Shown here: positions 1-11,249 of the stretch, piece by piece
Numbering within the stretch: position 1 is the stretch's first letter
Layout of the letters: each line of letters begins with the position of its first letter
Origin: Dryococelus australis
Lineage: Eukaryota > Arthropoda > Insecta > Phasmatodea > Phasmatidae
NCBI GenBank assembly: GCA_029891345.1
Contig: CM057002.1
Location: 66,358,590 to 66,422,589 of the forward strand
Direction of reading: 5' to 3'
DNA: 64,000 nucleotides
Position numbers and translations under genes: made by a program
Notes under the pieces: model-generated
What the model saw: only the letters and a program-made list of their open reading frames with translations
Database searches by the model: none
Told to the model about the DNA's origin: nothing

Positions 1-413
1 TATTGTATTTTTGCTAAATATCCGCTAGATAGAAAATACGAAATACCAAATTACCGAAGTTAACATTTTATTATACAAAATCGGGTCACGTGATTATTCT
101 GTCAACATAATTGCCATTTCGGACACTGTCTAAATAGGCCTAGGGTGGATTTTTTTTCAAAATAGCCATTAATTTCGCGAGTATATTGCAATTAAATAGT
201 AGTCACAAAGTCAGGCGCGCAAAAATAAGAGGATGTCGGCTGTAAGACGCGTGTTATATAAGTCATTTTCGTTGTTTATACACGAGAACGCTTACAAGCA
301 TTTGATTGGCATCGACGGGTAGAGGAAGTTATTTCGACTCACGTCACTTGGGCTGCTCCAGAGAAGTAATAGCAGCGACATTAGTACGTGGAACTAATCT
401 CGAGTGTCAGCGG
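1..413. other. non-coding, no gene seen
   Basis: No open reading frame of note and no recognised repeat. A TATATAAG motif lies near position 254, but no arthropod initiator sits about 30 bases downstream, so I do not call a promoter. Confidence 0.4.
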
Positions 414-533
414 GACCGCAATGGCGTAGCGGTTAGACTACTAGCCTAATATAGACCGCAATGGCGTAGCGGTTAGACTACTAGCCTAATATAGACCGCA
501 ATGGCGTAGCGGTTAGACTACTAGCCTAATATA
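414..533 (+). repeat. three perfect 40-bp tandem repeats with tRNA A-box-like core
   Basis: Three identical 40-base units start at 414, 454 and 494. Each contains ATGGCGTAGCGGTTAGAC, which looks like the A-box half of a tRNA or tRNA-derived SINE promoter. No B box (GGTTCGANTCC) is present in the unit. The sequence resembles the SINE heads elsewhere in the window, so this is probably a recently expanded piece of SINE head. Zero divergence between units points to recent expansion or gene conversion, or to an assembly artefact. Confidence 0.9.
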
Positions 534-659
534 TTGTGAATTACTGCTGTATTGAACCTATCTACAAACACAATGATACGGGCACTGCTGAAAGTACCAC
601 AGCGACAAGAACACTGCTCGCTAGTTCAGAGCCTTTGCTCGTAGCGACGAAATCGTGGC

Positions 660-826
660 GGTGTCACCCTTATGTCCCCCGCGGAGCAGTGGTGATGCAG
701 CGGCTATGACGCTCGTCCGGGTTCGCTGGTCGGCGGCTTTTGCCGGAAATACACGTTTCCCCCGCTCTTGCATTCCGGCGCTGAAACCTCATCGGCTCTC
801 AAGCCTCAGTTATGGCTCCTAGGCGT
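660..826 (+). repeat. SINE fragment, plus strand, tail-to-tail with the next copy
   Basis: This contains the 3' body typical of the window's main SINE family: the words CATTCCGGCGCTG, CATCGGCTCTCAAG and a short tail ending near 825. The head is degraded. It meets the minus-strand copy at 827-1080 tail to tail, so the two form an imperfect inverted repeat centred near 826. Confidence 0.6.
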
Positions 827-1080
827 GGAGCTATATGGGCGGCTCTTAACATAGAGGTCATGAGAGCCGATGAAGGTGAAATGAGGTGTAAATTGAGCAG
901 CGCCGGAATGGAAGGGAGGTAGGAAACGAGCGAGCCCCTAGAAAACTCACCAGCCAGCGGCATCGCTCGGCATGATTCCCACACGCGAAAATCCGGGAGC
1001 GACTCCGCCGAGAATCGAACCCGGTTCGCCTGAGGAGAGCTCCAACGGGGAGGCACGTGAAGTAGCGCGTGTGGCACGGC
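827..1080 (-). repeat. tRNA-derived SINE, minus strand
   Basis: Read on the minus strand, it has a B-box-like GGTTCGATTCTC near 1010-1022, then the shared SINE body, and ends with the tail GAGAGCCG...TTAAGAGCCGCCC by 840. The same order of words occurs at 2385-2610, 10785-11030 and 57451-57645. Open frames across it are SINE translations, not genes. Confidence 0.75.
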
Positions 1081-1395
1081 GATGGGGTGGGTACTTACGG
1101 CTGTCCATGGACGAGGAAGAGGAGACGGCTACGAGTGTCCTCATGCGGGCAATCCGTGTTGCGGACTGACTGGCGTGTCAGACTGCGTGTGGCGCCTGGT
1201 TAACCTCGCGGCCATCCCCGACCACTGGAGGTCGCCACCACGTGACGAGCAGCGCAGAGCACAGCACAGCACGCATGCGCGGACATGCACCTCGGCACTG
1301 CTGCCAGCACACGTCCGCCATGTCCGGCTGTCTGCTACTGCTGCTGGGCGCACCACACAGCCACAGGGCACCGTCACTAGCCGCCGGCATTCACC
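1081..1395. other. GC-rich segment, no gene recognised
   Basis: GC-rich and CpG-containing, with short CAG/CAC-rich runs. Overlapping frames are open on both strands because of base composition. None looks like a known protein, and no splice context supports an exon. Confidence 0.3.
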
Positions 1396-1535
1396 TTGTT
1401 AGGTCGCTCCACATCCAGATACTGAATATCGACGCCTGAAGGCTTGCAAACTAATTTATAACCTAGCTTACTTTCCTGGGATTCGAACCCAGAACCTCCC
1501 GCACCAACCGACTGCGCCACGAGAGGTCGGCGAAA
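1396..1535 (-). repeat. second SINE family: tRNA-like head, minus strand
   Basis: On the minus strand an A-box-like TGGCGCAGTCGG (1508-1519) is followed by a perfect B box GGTTCGAATCC (1479-1489) inside a stable T-arm-like stem. The 5' and 3' ends do not pair into an acceptor stem, so this is a tRNA-derived SINE head and not a tRNA gene. The downstream body (to about 1396) differs from the main SINE family. Confidence 0.55.
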
Positions 1536-2060
1536 AAAGTATATATTTACAACAAATCGAGCCTGTCGTACGAACACAACACCAATTGTATGTGCTGATA
1601 TGTGTCATGGCCTTGGGAACAAACTTATGCAACCAGAATTACTATCAGCTAAAATTTCATATAAATATGAACGGTCAAAAGATGAAATTGCATAAAAATG
1701 TAATAACCCATAAATACGACACTCCACAACTCAAGACAATTCATAAAGGTGCTGCTGAATCCAAAAAGAAATATATTGATTCGGAAAAAATTCGGTAGCC
1801 TAATAACTATCGATGTGAAAATCGATTTTCAAAACCTAGATTTTCAATCGACATCCTTACCGGGAGCCGATACAGACTTTCGTTTGGTGGGGGGAGGACG
1901 GTTAATTCCCCGATGAGCAGGTGTAGACCTGGACTTTCCATTTGTCTCGTCTCAATTTTCGGAAACAATAATACATTAATCAAATCAAATAATTACTTTT
2001 AAAATGTTTTATATCATTTAATTTTTCTTTTATAACATGCACAGGGTAGTTTAATTACAG
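1536..2060. other. non-coding, no feature seen
   Basis: AT-rich. A short A/T palindrome with the words ATCGATGTGAAAATCGATTTTC lies near 1808, but I see no gene, tRNA or transposon end. Confidence 0.3.
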
Positions 2061-2069
2061 TGCAAGAGT

Positions 2070-2117
2070 TTGTGTGTGTGTGTGTGTGGAGGGATGAAAA
2101 AAGGGGGGGGGGGGGGT
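2070..2117. repeat. (GT)n microsatellite and G-homopolymer
   Basis: A short GT run (2070-2088) is followed shortly by an uninterrupted run of G near 2104-2117. These are ordinary simple repeats. The length of the G run is likely to be unreliable in sequencing. Confidence 0.85.
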
Positions 2118-2384
2118 TATGACTGGAGGTTACGCCACACCAACAAATAATCGCTTACTGGCCCGACCAATAAGAACAACGCACACAGTGAAGGCCGTGT
2201 TAAAAATGTAATAACCATAAGCACAAACAAGTATGCAGGGATGAGTAGCACGAACTGCAGCCGCACACGCCAGCTAACACCCCAGCACCACAGCCCCGCC
2301 CAGACAATCAGCGGCTTGCTGAACAAAGAAACCACCGCACGCTATGTAGACCAGACTCCAGTCCTTTGTATACTCAAAGCCTCA

Positions 2385-2610
2385 GATGCTCGCTTATTGG
2401 CATCAATGTCTTGAGAGCCGATGAGGGTGACGCGAGGAATGGAGCAGCGCTGGAATGCAAGGGTGGAGGAAAAGGGAGATCCCCGAGAAAACACGCCGAC
2501 GAGCGGCATCGTCCGGCACATGCGAAGATTTGGTTGCGACCTCGCCGGGATCCGAACGCGGTTCGCCTTGGAGGGAGGCGAGTAATCTAACCACCACACC
2601 ACCGCGGCCC
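2385..2610 (-). repeat. tRNA-derived SINE, minus strand
   Basis: On the minus strand the head GCCGCGGTGGTGTGGTGG (ending near 2610) is an A-box region. GTTCGGATCCC (about 2546-2557) is a diverged B box. The shared body follows, and the tail GGCTCTCAAGACATTGATG lies near 2405-2420. It is one of the most complete copies of the family in this window. Confidence 0.8.
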
Positions 2611-3945
2611 TTACAGCAGACACCATAAAAACTCTTCGACAGAAATGAACTGGAAAATTGCATGTAATAAAGTAAAGTAAAGATTAATAATTTTTCTAGA
2701 ACAGAGGATGGGAAAGGATAATCTTTATTAAAAGGGTGATTTAAACAGGAAAGAGAAATGTTATTGAGAGGCGTGGGGAAGAATGTATTGTTTGTGAAGT
2801 GTGAAGTTCAGTGCAGCAATTACAATCCGCCATTAAATAGAGGCGGTGCAGTTCGCAGGTGTGTCCAAGCTGCAGACAGGGATATCCTCCGGGCAGGCTG
2901 CAGGTAGCATTCCAAGCACGCCGCAGGACAGCAACAAAGGACAGCCTGTCGCCAGCCTTATCGCCCCGCACTCTCAGCTGAGCTGGCAGGTCACCCCCTC
3001 CTCCCGTAGGCAATGAGGTCACTCCGGCCTGACCTTCACATTCTCCACTGACCGGCGCCGAGCGGGGCAGTGCATAGGGATTAACCGCCCTCTCATCTAT
3101 CTCCACATGCATACTAACTGTTTCTACAAATATCCGTATGTGACAGTGGTTACTGGTACGAAGGTTAATTCCACTCAGGTTGGAAACAATGCGAGTTTTC
3201 TTATAGGACAGTTTGGCATAGGCAACATTTCCGCTGCTAGGGTGCGCAGTCTTCCAAACAGCTCACTTTTAAGCTGGTGGTAAATGGAGAAATTATATAT
3301 ATTATTCTGCAAAAGTTAGTGCTTGGCCACAATTGTGATATACACACGTTGCATGTCCCCGAAGTATTGACATGCAATTTTGCAACACATGTATATTTGC
3401 CCCGGCCAAAATTCTAAGTACTATTTACTTTATTTTGTGACTATTATCCACGCCCTCCAATCACTACTGTATTTATTTGATGAAAATTGCAATTGGGCGT
3501 GTTCCAATTGAGTTTCACACAAAACTGAATAATTCGGTACACATGCGACATTAGTTCACCCTGGCGGTGAAAATTTATAGTTATCGAACTAAAAGCACTG
3601 ATTGAGCTTCCCAACCTGAGTAGTAGAATGAACCTTACTGTTACAGATACTGTGACTCGTATTGGTGACTTTATCACAGTGATAAAAATATGAGAAATAA
3701 CACGTAACTGTAGTGGCGACAGCACTATCACTGTTGATTTGAAGGGGAAAATCAGCATTACAGTGTGAATCCACAACAAATGTCTTTAAATTGTACAATA
3801 TTCCGATGATTAGTTTCCCCCCCCCCCCCCCCCCATTAAGGAATGTTGTGGTTTTGCGTAGATTTCTTCGCTCAGTAAAAAAAAAAAAACAATTGAAATT
3901 AACATCAGTGGGTCAAGGAATTGTTTTTAAATTTTTTGATGCTGA
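2611..3945. other. non-coding stretch with C-homopolymer and poly-A
   Basis: No convincing gene. Overlapping frames on the minus strand (2741-3112, 3444-3779) have no recognisable domains and look like chance openings. A C-run lies at about 3819-3834 and an A-run near 3878-3890. If the Gypsy element that follows once had a 5' LTR it should have lain here, but I cannot align any of it to the putative 3' LTR. Confidence 0.35.
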
Positions 3946-3949
3946 CTAG

Positions 3950-5300
3950 GAAAATGTCGGCAGTCATGTAAGCAATTGGCTCTTTAATAGAAAGTTTAAG
4001 TGGCCAGATAAATAGCAAAAAGATACTGTAGATAGTGGAATAAATAGTGTCGTAGATAATGTTAGTGAGTCTGTAAATAGTCTATTATAAGTGTTAGTGA
4101 ATCTGTAAACAGCCAAATCATTAGTGTTAGTAAACATGAACATAGGAAAATAGACAGTGTTAGAGACAGTGTGAACAAAAAGTGGATAGAAAACTAGCCA
4201 GTGTTGGCGAGGAAGTCGACATGACAAACTGGGTAGAAAATGAGTGTGTTAGAGCCGGTGTACATGAGAAAGTAAATAAGAAAATTCACATGTTACTGAT
4301 GTGGTTGAAAACTTAGATATGAAGATTAAAAATTTTAATGAAATGGTACACAGGAAAATGAAAGGGTGAAAAAATTGGACAGTGTTGAGCAGGAAGTAAA
4401 ACAAGAGGTGAGCGCCCTCAATAAGGCATGGCGAGAATTCTTACAGCAACAGGGAAGTCGACATACAGGAGCCGAGATTGGTGATCGCCGAGACGACGAG
4501 TGCGGGCAGCGAGAAGAAGGTAGAGGTCGCCCCCAGAGGAGCTATTATGTTGGAGGGGGGGGGGGGGGACAGCAGTTCTGCAGTGTAGGTACGCCTCAGC
4601 CAGGGGTGGGTAAAGGCTTCACAATTAAACCCGCCCCTATGATGGACAGACACCTTGGCGCGAGTACCGGCGCCAATTCGAGGTCGTGGTCACCCTGAAT
4701 GGCTGGACAGAAGAGCAGCGGCGTACTACCTGGCGGCTGTACTGAGGGGATCAGCGTTCAGCATACCGCAGTCGCTGCCGGAAAAACATCGTCTAGAATA
4801 CTCCACATTGGTGTCGGCTTTGGAGCTGCGATTCGGCGACCGATACCTACGAGAGCCCCCCCCCCCCCCATGGATGCTATGAAGAGGCACGAGATGTCAT
4901 CGCCGTCGGCTTCTTCGTCGGTGATATCGCTGACACCGAGATATGGCACGCTGTGGGGCTAGCTGCGCCTCACACCATGCAGGATGCCTCGGTCCGAGCA
5001 CTGGAAGTGGAGTCAGCACAGCAGTCATAAGTGCCTAGACGTCCAGAGCGAGCAGTGACGCTTAATGAAGGGGAGGACGACAGCGTCAAGGGGTTGTTGA
5101 AGGACTTGCAGGAGACCATGAGGGACATCGCCTCCAGGATGCGCACTACCGAGAATCGCCGTACCCCCTCCTCACCGCCCCAAACGGCCGGAATGTTGGA
5201 CGTGTGGACAGTTGGGGCACCTGAAGCTAACTGTCCTCAGCAGCAGCAGCCAAGAAGCAGGCACCAAGGGGCAGGTGAGAGTGCAATGTCTTCATGAAAC
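3950..5300 (+). pseudogene. gag: Ty3/Gypsy gag, degenerate
   Basis: This would encode the structural capsid polyprotein of an LTR retrotransposon. The N-terminal part (3950-4450) is repetitive, with repeated words of the type GTGTTAGTGAATCTG, and would form charged helical repeats. The central part (4660-4890) carries a Gypsy capsid-like segment: FEVVVTLNGW in one frame, then LEYSTLVSALELRFGDRYL in another. The C-terminal part (5031-5297) is basic and then acidic and has no CCHC knuckle that I can find. Frameshifts occur at the G-run (4555-4569) and C-run (4859-4869), and several stops interrupt it. It lies directly upstream of the protease in the same orientation. Assignment as gag is firm; lineage is not. 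Confidence 0.75.
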
Positions 5301-5390
5301 ATGTAAACCTCGGTCTTGAGGGGAAAAGGTTGGTGATTGTTGAAAGAAGGCCGCAATGCTTTTGCACAGGTCTGTTCAATGAAATAAGAC

Positions 5391-5620
5391 TTGGATGCTA
5401 TATTGGTGGAGGGGAACCTAGACGATGTTTGTCAGATGATCGTTGACACAGGATCGACTATTACAGTGATAAGACCGGACATTCTTGGGCCTTCCTCCCA
5501 GCGATCATCCAATAAGAGCATGGACCACTGCTATTTACTACAGTTACAGGCGAGACCACGCCAGTCAAAGGCAATAAGAGTACTTACCCTTACAGCTCGG
5601 TACCAACAGAGTTGGTAGTG
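5391..5620 (+). pseudogene. pro: Ty3/Gypsy aspartic protease, degenerate
   Basis: The retropepsin-type protease would cut the gag-pol polyprotein. The catalytic motif DTGST is intact near 5446-5460, preceded by a hydrophobic strand (VCQMIV) and followed by ITVIRPDIL, the normal flap-side context. The frame ends at a stop after about 75 codons, and the second half that usually ends in a GxPWL-like motif is not in frame. It sits between gag and RT as expected for Ty3/Gypsy. Confidence 0.75.
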
Positions 5621-5639
5621 TCAACATGATACGACTTAT

Positions 5640-6560
5640 CTTCTCAAATGAGCTGCCCAGTAGTGTGTAATCAGTCGACTGTGCTTCCTGCTTCTAGTGG
5701 CCTGCAGGTATTGGCAGTGCGAGGTGGCCCGGGAAGACAAGGAAAAGACTGTATTTTGTATCCAAGAGAAAGGAACTTGGAAATTCAAGGTTATGACCTT
5801 TGGGTAATGCAATGCCCCTGCCACCTTCGAACGACTAATGGAGAAAGTTATCAGGTGTACCTAGATGACAGAAAAAACACCTGGTATGCCTAGATTCTGT
5901 AAGTGACTGCGGCCAACCTGAAATTAGTTCCCAAGAAATGCCACCTTATCCAAAAGAAAATCAATTTCTTGGGCCATGTTGTATCGGCCCATGGGGTTGA
6001 AACAGGCCCTAAGTAGACCAGAACAATAAGAGATTGGCCTCTACCAAAGGATAAAACTGAAATGCGAAGTTTCCTGGGCTTATGTGCTTACTACCGTCGA
6101 TTTGTGCCTGGGTTCGCCAAACTTTTGCACGAATTGACTGAGACAAAAATAACATTTTACTGGACCCCAGAGAGCGAAATTGCTTCCAATAGACTAAAGG
6201 AAATTCTGATATCCCTCACAGCACTGGGCTTCCCGGGTAGAGAGGGTGAATTTATTCTGGATACTGATGCTAGTGATGTTGGAATCGAGACTGTGTTATC
6301 TCAGATTCAGGGTGGAAAAGAGATGTCATTGGAATACTTCAGTAAGGTGCTACACAAGCCCGAGAGGAACTACAGTGACATGCAGGGAGATTCTGGCAGT
6401 GGTGAAGGCGGTTACACATTTTCACCCATACCTTTATGAGAGACATTCCATCCTAAGAACTGATCATGCGTCATTATGCTGGCTGCTACATATCAAGAAC
6501 TTCGAAGGTCAAATAGCCTGGTGGATACAGCACCTGGAAGAATATTAATTTTAAATACAA
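5640..6560 (+). pseudogene. pol: Ty3/Gypsy reverse transcriptase / RNase H, degenerate
   Basis: The N-terminal fingers and palm are mostly missing. A remnant at 5740-5870 corresponds to the palm segment just before the catalytic loop, but split over frames. It then jumps to the thumb and connection: FLGHVVSAHG (about 5965-5995) and MRSFLGLCAYYRRFVPGFAKL (6062-6124), a hallmark of Ty3/Gypsy. RNase H follows with the catalytic DTDASDVG (6259-6283), SLEYFSKVLHKPERNYS (6328-6378), and a last His-containing part at 6430-6545 in another frame. The YxDD region is deleted between 5870 and 5900. Several stops and at least three frameshifts make it inactive. Confidence 0.85.
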
Positions 6561-6585
6561 CACAGGTCTGGACGCCTTCACAGTA

Positions 6586-7917
6586 ATGCAGATGCACTCT
6601 CCAGGAGACCGTGCGAACCGTTGTCATTGTGAATGCCAGGAGGAAAAGGTTGGTGTATTATGGAAAGCGAGGAGGGCAAGAATTCAAGGCCCTGTATCTG
6701 GTGATGGGTCATTTACATGGGACATAAAGGACGTAAGAAATGATCAGCTATGTCACCCCACTTTGCATCCAATATTGGAGTGGAAGGAAACCGGGTGGCG
6801 ACCAAGATGGGAGGAGATATCCAGCCTAGGCATACTGGGCACAGTGGAATTCCCTTGCTATAAAGAATGGTGTGCTTTACAATAACTGGGAAAGTAATGA
6901 TGTGAGACGAAATCATTTACAATTGGTCCTACCAGAGTGCCGAATTCCAGAAGTGCTAAGACAACTGCACAACACAGCAGCAGATGGTCACTTCGGTGTA
7001 AATAAGACACTTACCAGAGTCCGAATGAAATTTTATTGATTGCATTGTCGGGAGGATGTGACACATGTACTGCAAGGACGGGTCCGACGATTAAGGGAGG
7101 AGGTCCCCTTCAGAAGTATAATGTTGGGGCCCCATTCGAGAGGATGACAGTGGACATTCTCGGACCACTGCCAATCACTGAGAGAGGGAATAGGTACATT
7201 CTGGTAGCACAAGACTGTTTGGCAAAGTAGCCCAAGGTCATAACGGTGCCAAACCAAGAGGCTGTCACAGTGGCTGATGCTCTTGTAGAGCATGTTTTCT
7301 CCTGGTTTGGAGTGCCACTTGAACTTCATTCTGATCAAGAACGAAAATTTGAAGCAACTCTTTTCCAAGAGTTAATGACGATATTAGGAATGAAGAAAAC
7401 CCGTATCACAGCATGACACCCTCAGTCGGACGGGATGGTCAAGGGGCTAAATCGTACCCTGGAACAGTAGCTGGCGATCTTCGCTTAAGACAAACAGAGA
7501 GATTGGGACTCCAAGGTACCCTTATTTCTCCTGACACATCGCTCGACAGTCCACGAGTCTACAAGGGTAGCGCCTTCGAAGATGCTGTTTGGAAGAGAGC
7601 TCCACCTTCTTGGTGAATTGCTGTTCGGCCATCCAGTGGAAGAAGCACCAACCCCAGAATATGCCATTAAACTATGTGAAAAGTTAACCGACATTCATGA
7701 GTTTGCCTGGAGGCACCTTAAAATTAATAGTGACAGAATGAAAACACTATATGACCGAAGAATGCCTGAGAAGACTTTTCAAGGACAGCTGATGTGGTTG
7801 TACAAACCTCAAAGGAAGAAGGGATACTGGCCGAAGTTACGGAGATATGGGATCCTGAAGCAGATAAATTATGCCGTCTACCGGGATTTGTCGACAGGGC
7901 TCTTGGGCGAAGTCTAA
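6586..7917 (+). pseudogene. pol: Ty3/Gypsy integrase, degenerate
   Basis: The integrase would insert the cDNA copy into the host genome. The N-terminal zinc-binding region is at about 6920-7080 (His pair in frame, Cys pair CDTC after a stop). The catalytic core has FERMTVDILGPLP (7135-7173, first Asp) and ELHSDQERKFE (7321-7353, second Asp). The region that normally carries the catalytic Glu in the context DGMVERFNRT reads DGMVKGLNRT (about 7427-7460), so that residue appears lost. The C-terminal domain (7582-7917) is open for 111 codons, with YDRRMPEK and a GPY-like stretch. In-frame stops occur at about 7038, 7228, 7414 and 7468. Confidence 0.85.
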
Positions 7918-7991
7918 GGTTTTCCACATCGACCGGCTGGCACTGTACGAAGGTCCTAATGTTGAAGAGGCTGTTCGGGATGGACAGATTT

Positions 7992-8003
7992 AAGGAGGGG
8001 GCA
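7992..8003 (+). other. polypurine tract of the plus-strand Gypsy element
   Basis: AAGGAGGGGGCA, purine-rich and about 75 bases after the integrase stop, in the position where second-strand priming occurs, immediately before the putative 3' LTR. Confidence 0.6.
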
Positions 8004-9220
8004 GTTTTACATGCTGCAGCTGGTACTGGGAGGCTGTTCAACAGCATGGGGGGTGACCCACCTTGACCGTCCCCTCTTCCCTGAATGATGTGCTTGCAGC
8101 ACTGTTTCCCCACTTCTGGGAAGCCCATGGATAACTGACAGCGGCGAGACTTGCTTGTGTCACATCCCCTGCCCCACCCTACTGAAGAAGCCGACAGGAG
8201 GCGCAAGAATATTCTGGTGAGAGTGGCCAGCGTCACAGGCCCTCCTCCTCTCGTTGAAGAAGCCAACACCTGTAGGAAGCACACAAATATTCTGGGAAAT
8301 AAACCCCTTGGCACAGTGCACGAGTTAGAGAAAATGCTGAGTGATGGCCTATGATACTATATATACTGCCACGGTCCAGCAGCCAGCAGTCTTTGGCAAA
8401 GGCCATCTAGCTGATAGTGCGCAAAGTATGACTGCGGACGAGGTGTTCTTGGTGTGAATGGATGAGCAGGCCTTAAACCCGGCAAGTGAAGCCTACTGTG
8501 CGTGAGGGCACTCCGAGACGTTTAGAACATTGCGGACTGGCAGGACATGGACTGAACTGACATGGGACTGAGTGACCATGTAACACGGATTTTATTGTAA
8601 ATATTGGAACTGTCAAATATGGACAAGTAATTTATAAAATAATTGAATAGGTTGTCTATTGGGACTGACTTAATTCTTTAATGTCACTGACCTATTTGAG
8701 GAAATTATAAATTGAATTAATTGTAAACACCACGTGATATCAATTTATTGTGAGATGTTGAGTCGAGAGAATTTTGTTTGTAGTTAATGTAAATAAAATT
8801 AGAAAATTAGAATGAATTCTTTTATTTAATTAAGACCTTAAAGAACTTGGTTTAGCCCACTTAATTTCTACAGAGAAATTGTAACAGTATAATTGTGAGA
8901 ACTATTTTCTTAAAACAAAAAACCACAGGGCAGATGAGAACCTAGAAGGTGAAATCTTTTTGTAAATTTGGTCATGGTGATTAATAATGTATCTTGTAAT
9001 TTTAGCAAATACTCAGGGCTACATCTACTGTGATGTGAGACTAGCAACCCCTACTTTGTTCCCAACTGGGGATGTTATTTACAACTAGCCTACCTTTTCA
9101 GCAGTTGATGATTTGTTGTTTACATTGTGCAAGTTTGTCTTTTTTCATCTCTAATAATATAAGACATTTTGAACTAAATACCGGTTAATTTCTCCATTTC
9201 ATCTTTCAACCATCGTAACA
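8004..9220 (+). mobile_element. probable 3' LTR of the Gypsy element
   Basis: It begins right after the polypurine tract with a decayed terminus (TTTTACATG where TGTTAC would be expected) and ends GTAACA at 9215-9220, giving an imperfect TGTTAC/GTAACA terminal pair. It contains a TATA element and an AATAAA near 8790. I cannot find a matching 5' LTR upstream of gag, so the boundaries are inferred from the ends alone. Confidence 0.45.
8352..8392 (+). promoter_or_regulatory. LTR core promoter candidate
   Basis: ACTATATATAC at about 8355-8366 is followed about 30 bases later by AGCAGTCTTTG, a plausible start region. It sits inside the putative LTR. This is inference from spacing. Confidence 0.35.
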
Positions 9221-10784
9221 CATGGGAACTTACTATGTATATAACAAAGAAAAAATACGTAAGAAATAATTTCCCCTCAACCTTAGTCATAGTTGCATTC
9301 TACATGTAATTAATAAAATGCAATTAGTTGTATCCAACTAACACCAACTATTTATATGGGCAATTAAAATAATACCCTGTGCATCATATATTGCAGGAGC
9401 AAAAGAATGAGGTCCAAAACAAAGATCCACACTACAACTCACTGTGTATCAAGTTCTAAAATTTATTTTCAATGTTCAGCAGATAGGCTAAATGAAGATG
9501 TGCATGAAGTATGAGGGTTCTTGAAGAACATAGGTGGACATAGCAGGAAAACAAGACCTAACCATTAACTGCGCCAATGAAGCACAAGTTGTTAACGAGA
9601 TCATCTTTCAGCCACTCTGACGCCCACATGAACTTCACAAAGCAACCTAATGCTTATGTCAAGGGCAGAGGAACTAGTCTACACTTGGACGATGCGATGC
9701 AGTAGCAGAATACATATTTTGGGGTACAAATGCAAAAACTACACAAGTTAGCAATGCTTTGTATCCCATAATATAACCATTTGTGAAGAAGAAAAGTGAA
9801 TTAATTTCTGATATAACTGATTTCACTTCACTTTTTTTGATTGCATAAAAAAAAAAAAAACTAATGTTTAAACATTTACTGATATTCTCATTAGATGCAG
9901 TTGGAAACTGAACCTTTGTCAGATGAAATGTTAAAACCTTCTACCTATTAGCAAAAATTGCATTGGGCATCCCTAATAAAAAAAGTTAAATAAAAAATTA
10001 ACGAAAAAGATGTTTCGGTCTTCAATTTACAACTTTCTACATGAAAATGTATGTTAAGTACTACTTATTTATAACATTATAGCTAGACCTACTTATTATT
10101 TCGTATTGGAGGTAGAAAAATTATACTCTGAATGTCAATTTATACATACTTCAGTATATGAAGACAAATTTCACAGACTGCGAGTTGCTACTGTTGAATT
10201 TTCATGCATCTGTCCAGCTTTTTAAAATAACACTGCAATCAATAACACCCATGCAATGATCTGTTTTACAACTAATTAAGAATTCTGATATCAATCTCCA
10301 GCTTCTCTTAGAGAAGATATTGTATATCAACTATAAAAAATTATTATTATTTTGAACTACAGCCTTTTTACTCAAGTCAAAAATCTTGCAGTCAATGTAT
10401 TCCAGTACTATAAACTGGACTCAAAATGCAAGATGTTGTATTGGCCACTGTTTATTCGATAGTCGCTAGAGGAGCACACCTGGTTTCTATGTTACACTCT
10501 TCTCTTATTTAATGAATTTGTATTCTGTCTCTTGGTCTTACTAAGGGGATGTTAAAGATTTTCATTCTTATAGTCTTGTATGTTACAGTCATTTTTATGA
10601 AGAATATTTTTAAAAAAAATTTGTTGTCTGCACTTTTAGCTATTAGAACTGTATCACCTGCATAATATTTCATGTTTATTATCTTTCTTGCCAAATGATA
10701 TCACGTCAACTGATACAATGTCTATGTTTCCAAAGGTTGCAGATATAATAAACACAAGTGCACATGACACATTCGAGTGAGTGG
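9221..10784. other. non-coding, no feature seen
   Basis: AT-rich, with poly-A runs near 9846 and short unconnected frames. I recognise no gene, RNA or transposon terminus. Confidence 0.35.
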
Positions 10785-11030
10785 AGAGATTTGGACGGCT
10801 CTTAACATTGAGGTCTTGAGAGCCGAAACGGATGAGTAAGGCGAGTATGGAGCAGCGCCGGAATGAAAGGGTGGGGGGAAATGAGAGATTGTTGAGGAAA
10901 CCCGCCGACCAACGGCATTTTCCGGCACGATTCCCACATGTGAAAATCTGGAGTGACCCAGCCGGGGATTGAACCCGGATCCCATTGATGGGAAACGAGC
11001 AGGCTAACTGCTCTGCCACCGTGGTCCTGC
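10785..11030 (-). repeat. tRNA-derived SINE, minus strand
   Basis: The minus strand reads from an A-box-like head (GGCAGAGCAGTTAGCCTGC, about 11001-11019) through the B-box-like GGTTCAATCCC (about 10964-10975) and the shared body to the tail GGCTCTCAAGACCTCAATG near 10806-10824. The tail word CAATGTTAAGAGCCG is nearly identical to the copies at 827, 57451 and 62791. Confidence 0.8.
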
Positions 11031-11249
11031 CATATCCAAGGATGGATCCAGAAACTGAGGAGGTCTCCCCCACCCTCTTTCACATTGACATGAAACTGTC
11101 ACAAATGTTATAAAACTGAAATGAAATATCAACATTCTTTAAAGTATTAATATTATTCAATTAATTTGACATTCTTGCCTAAATTTAAGACGAGACAGTG
11201 ATCCCCTCCCATACCAAGTATTTTATAAAGTTTACATCTGCTTCTGCAT

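Noticed and set aside
799-1077. 92-codon minus frame
   Set aside because: It is a translation of the SINE. The same kind of frame appears in the copies at 2342-2626 and 10802-11083.
1082-1402. Overlapping frames of up to 106 codons on both strands
   Set aside because: High GC content keeps several frames open at once. There is no domain and no splice context.
1462-1530. tRNA gene candidate
   Set aside because: A and B boxes are good, but the ends do not form an acceptor stem, so it is a SINE head.
3840-4000. 5' LTR of the plus-strand Gypsy
   Set aside because: No alignment with the putative 3' LTR could be found, so the 5' LTR is treated as missing.
7724-8314. 196-codon minus frame, the longest in the window
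   Set aside because: It runs antisense to the integrase C-terminus and the LTR start, and has no domain of its own. The integrase on the plus strand explains the region.
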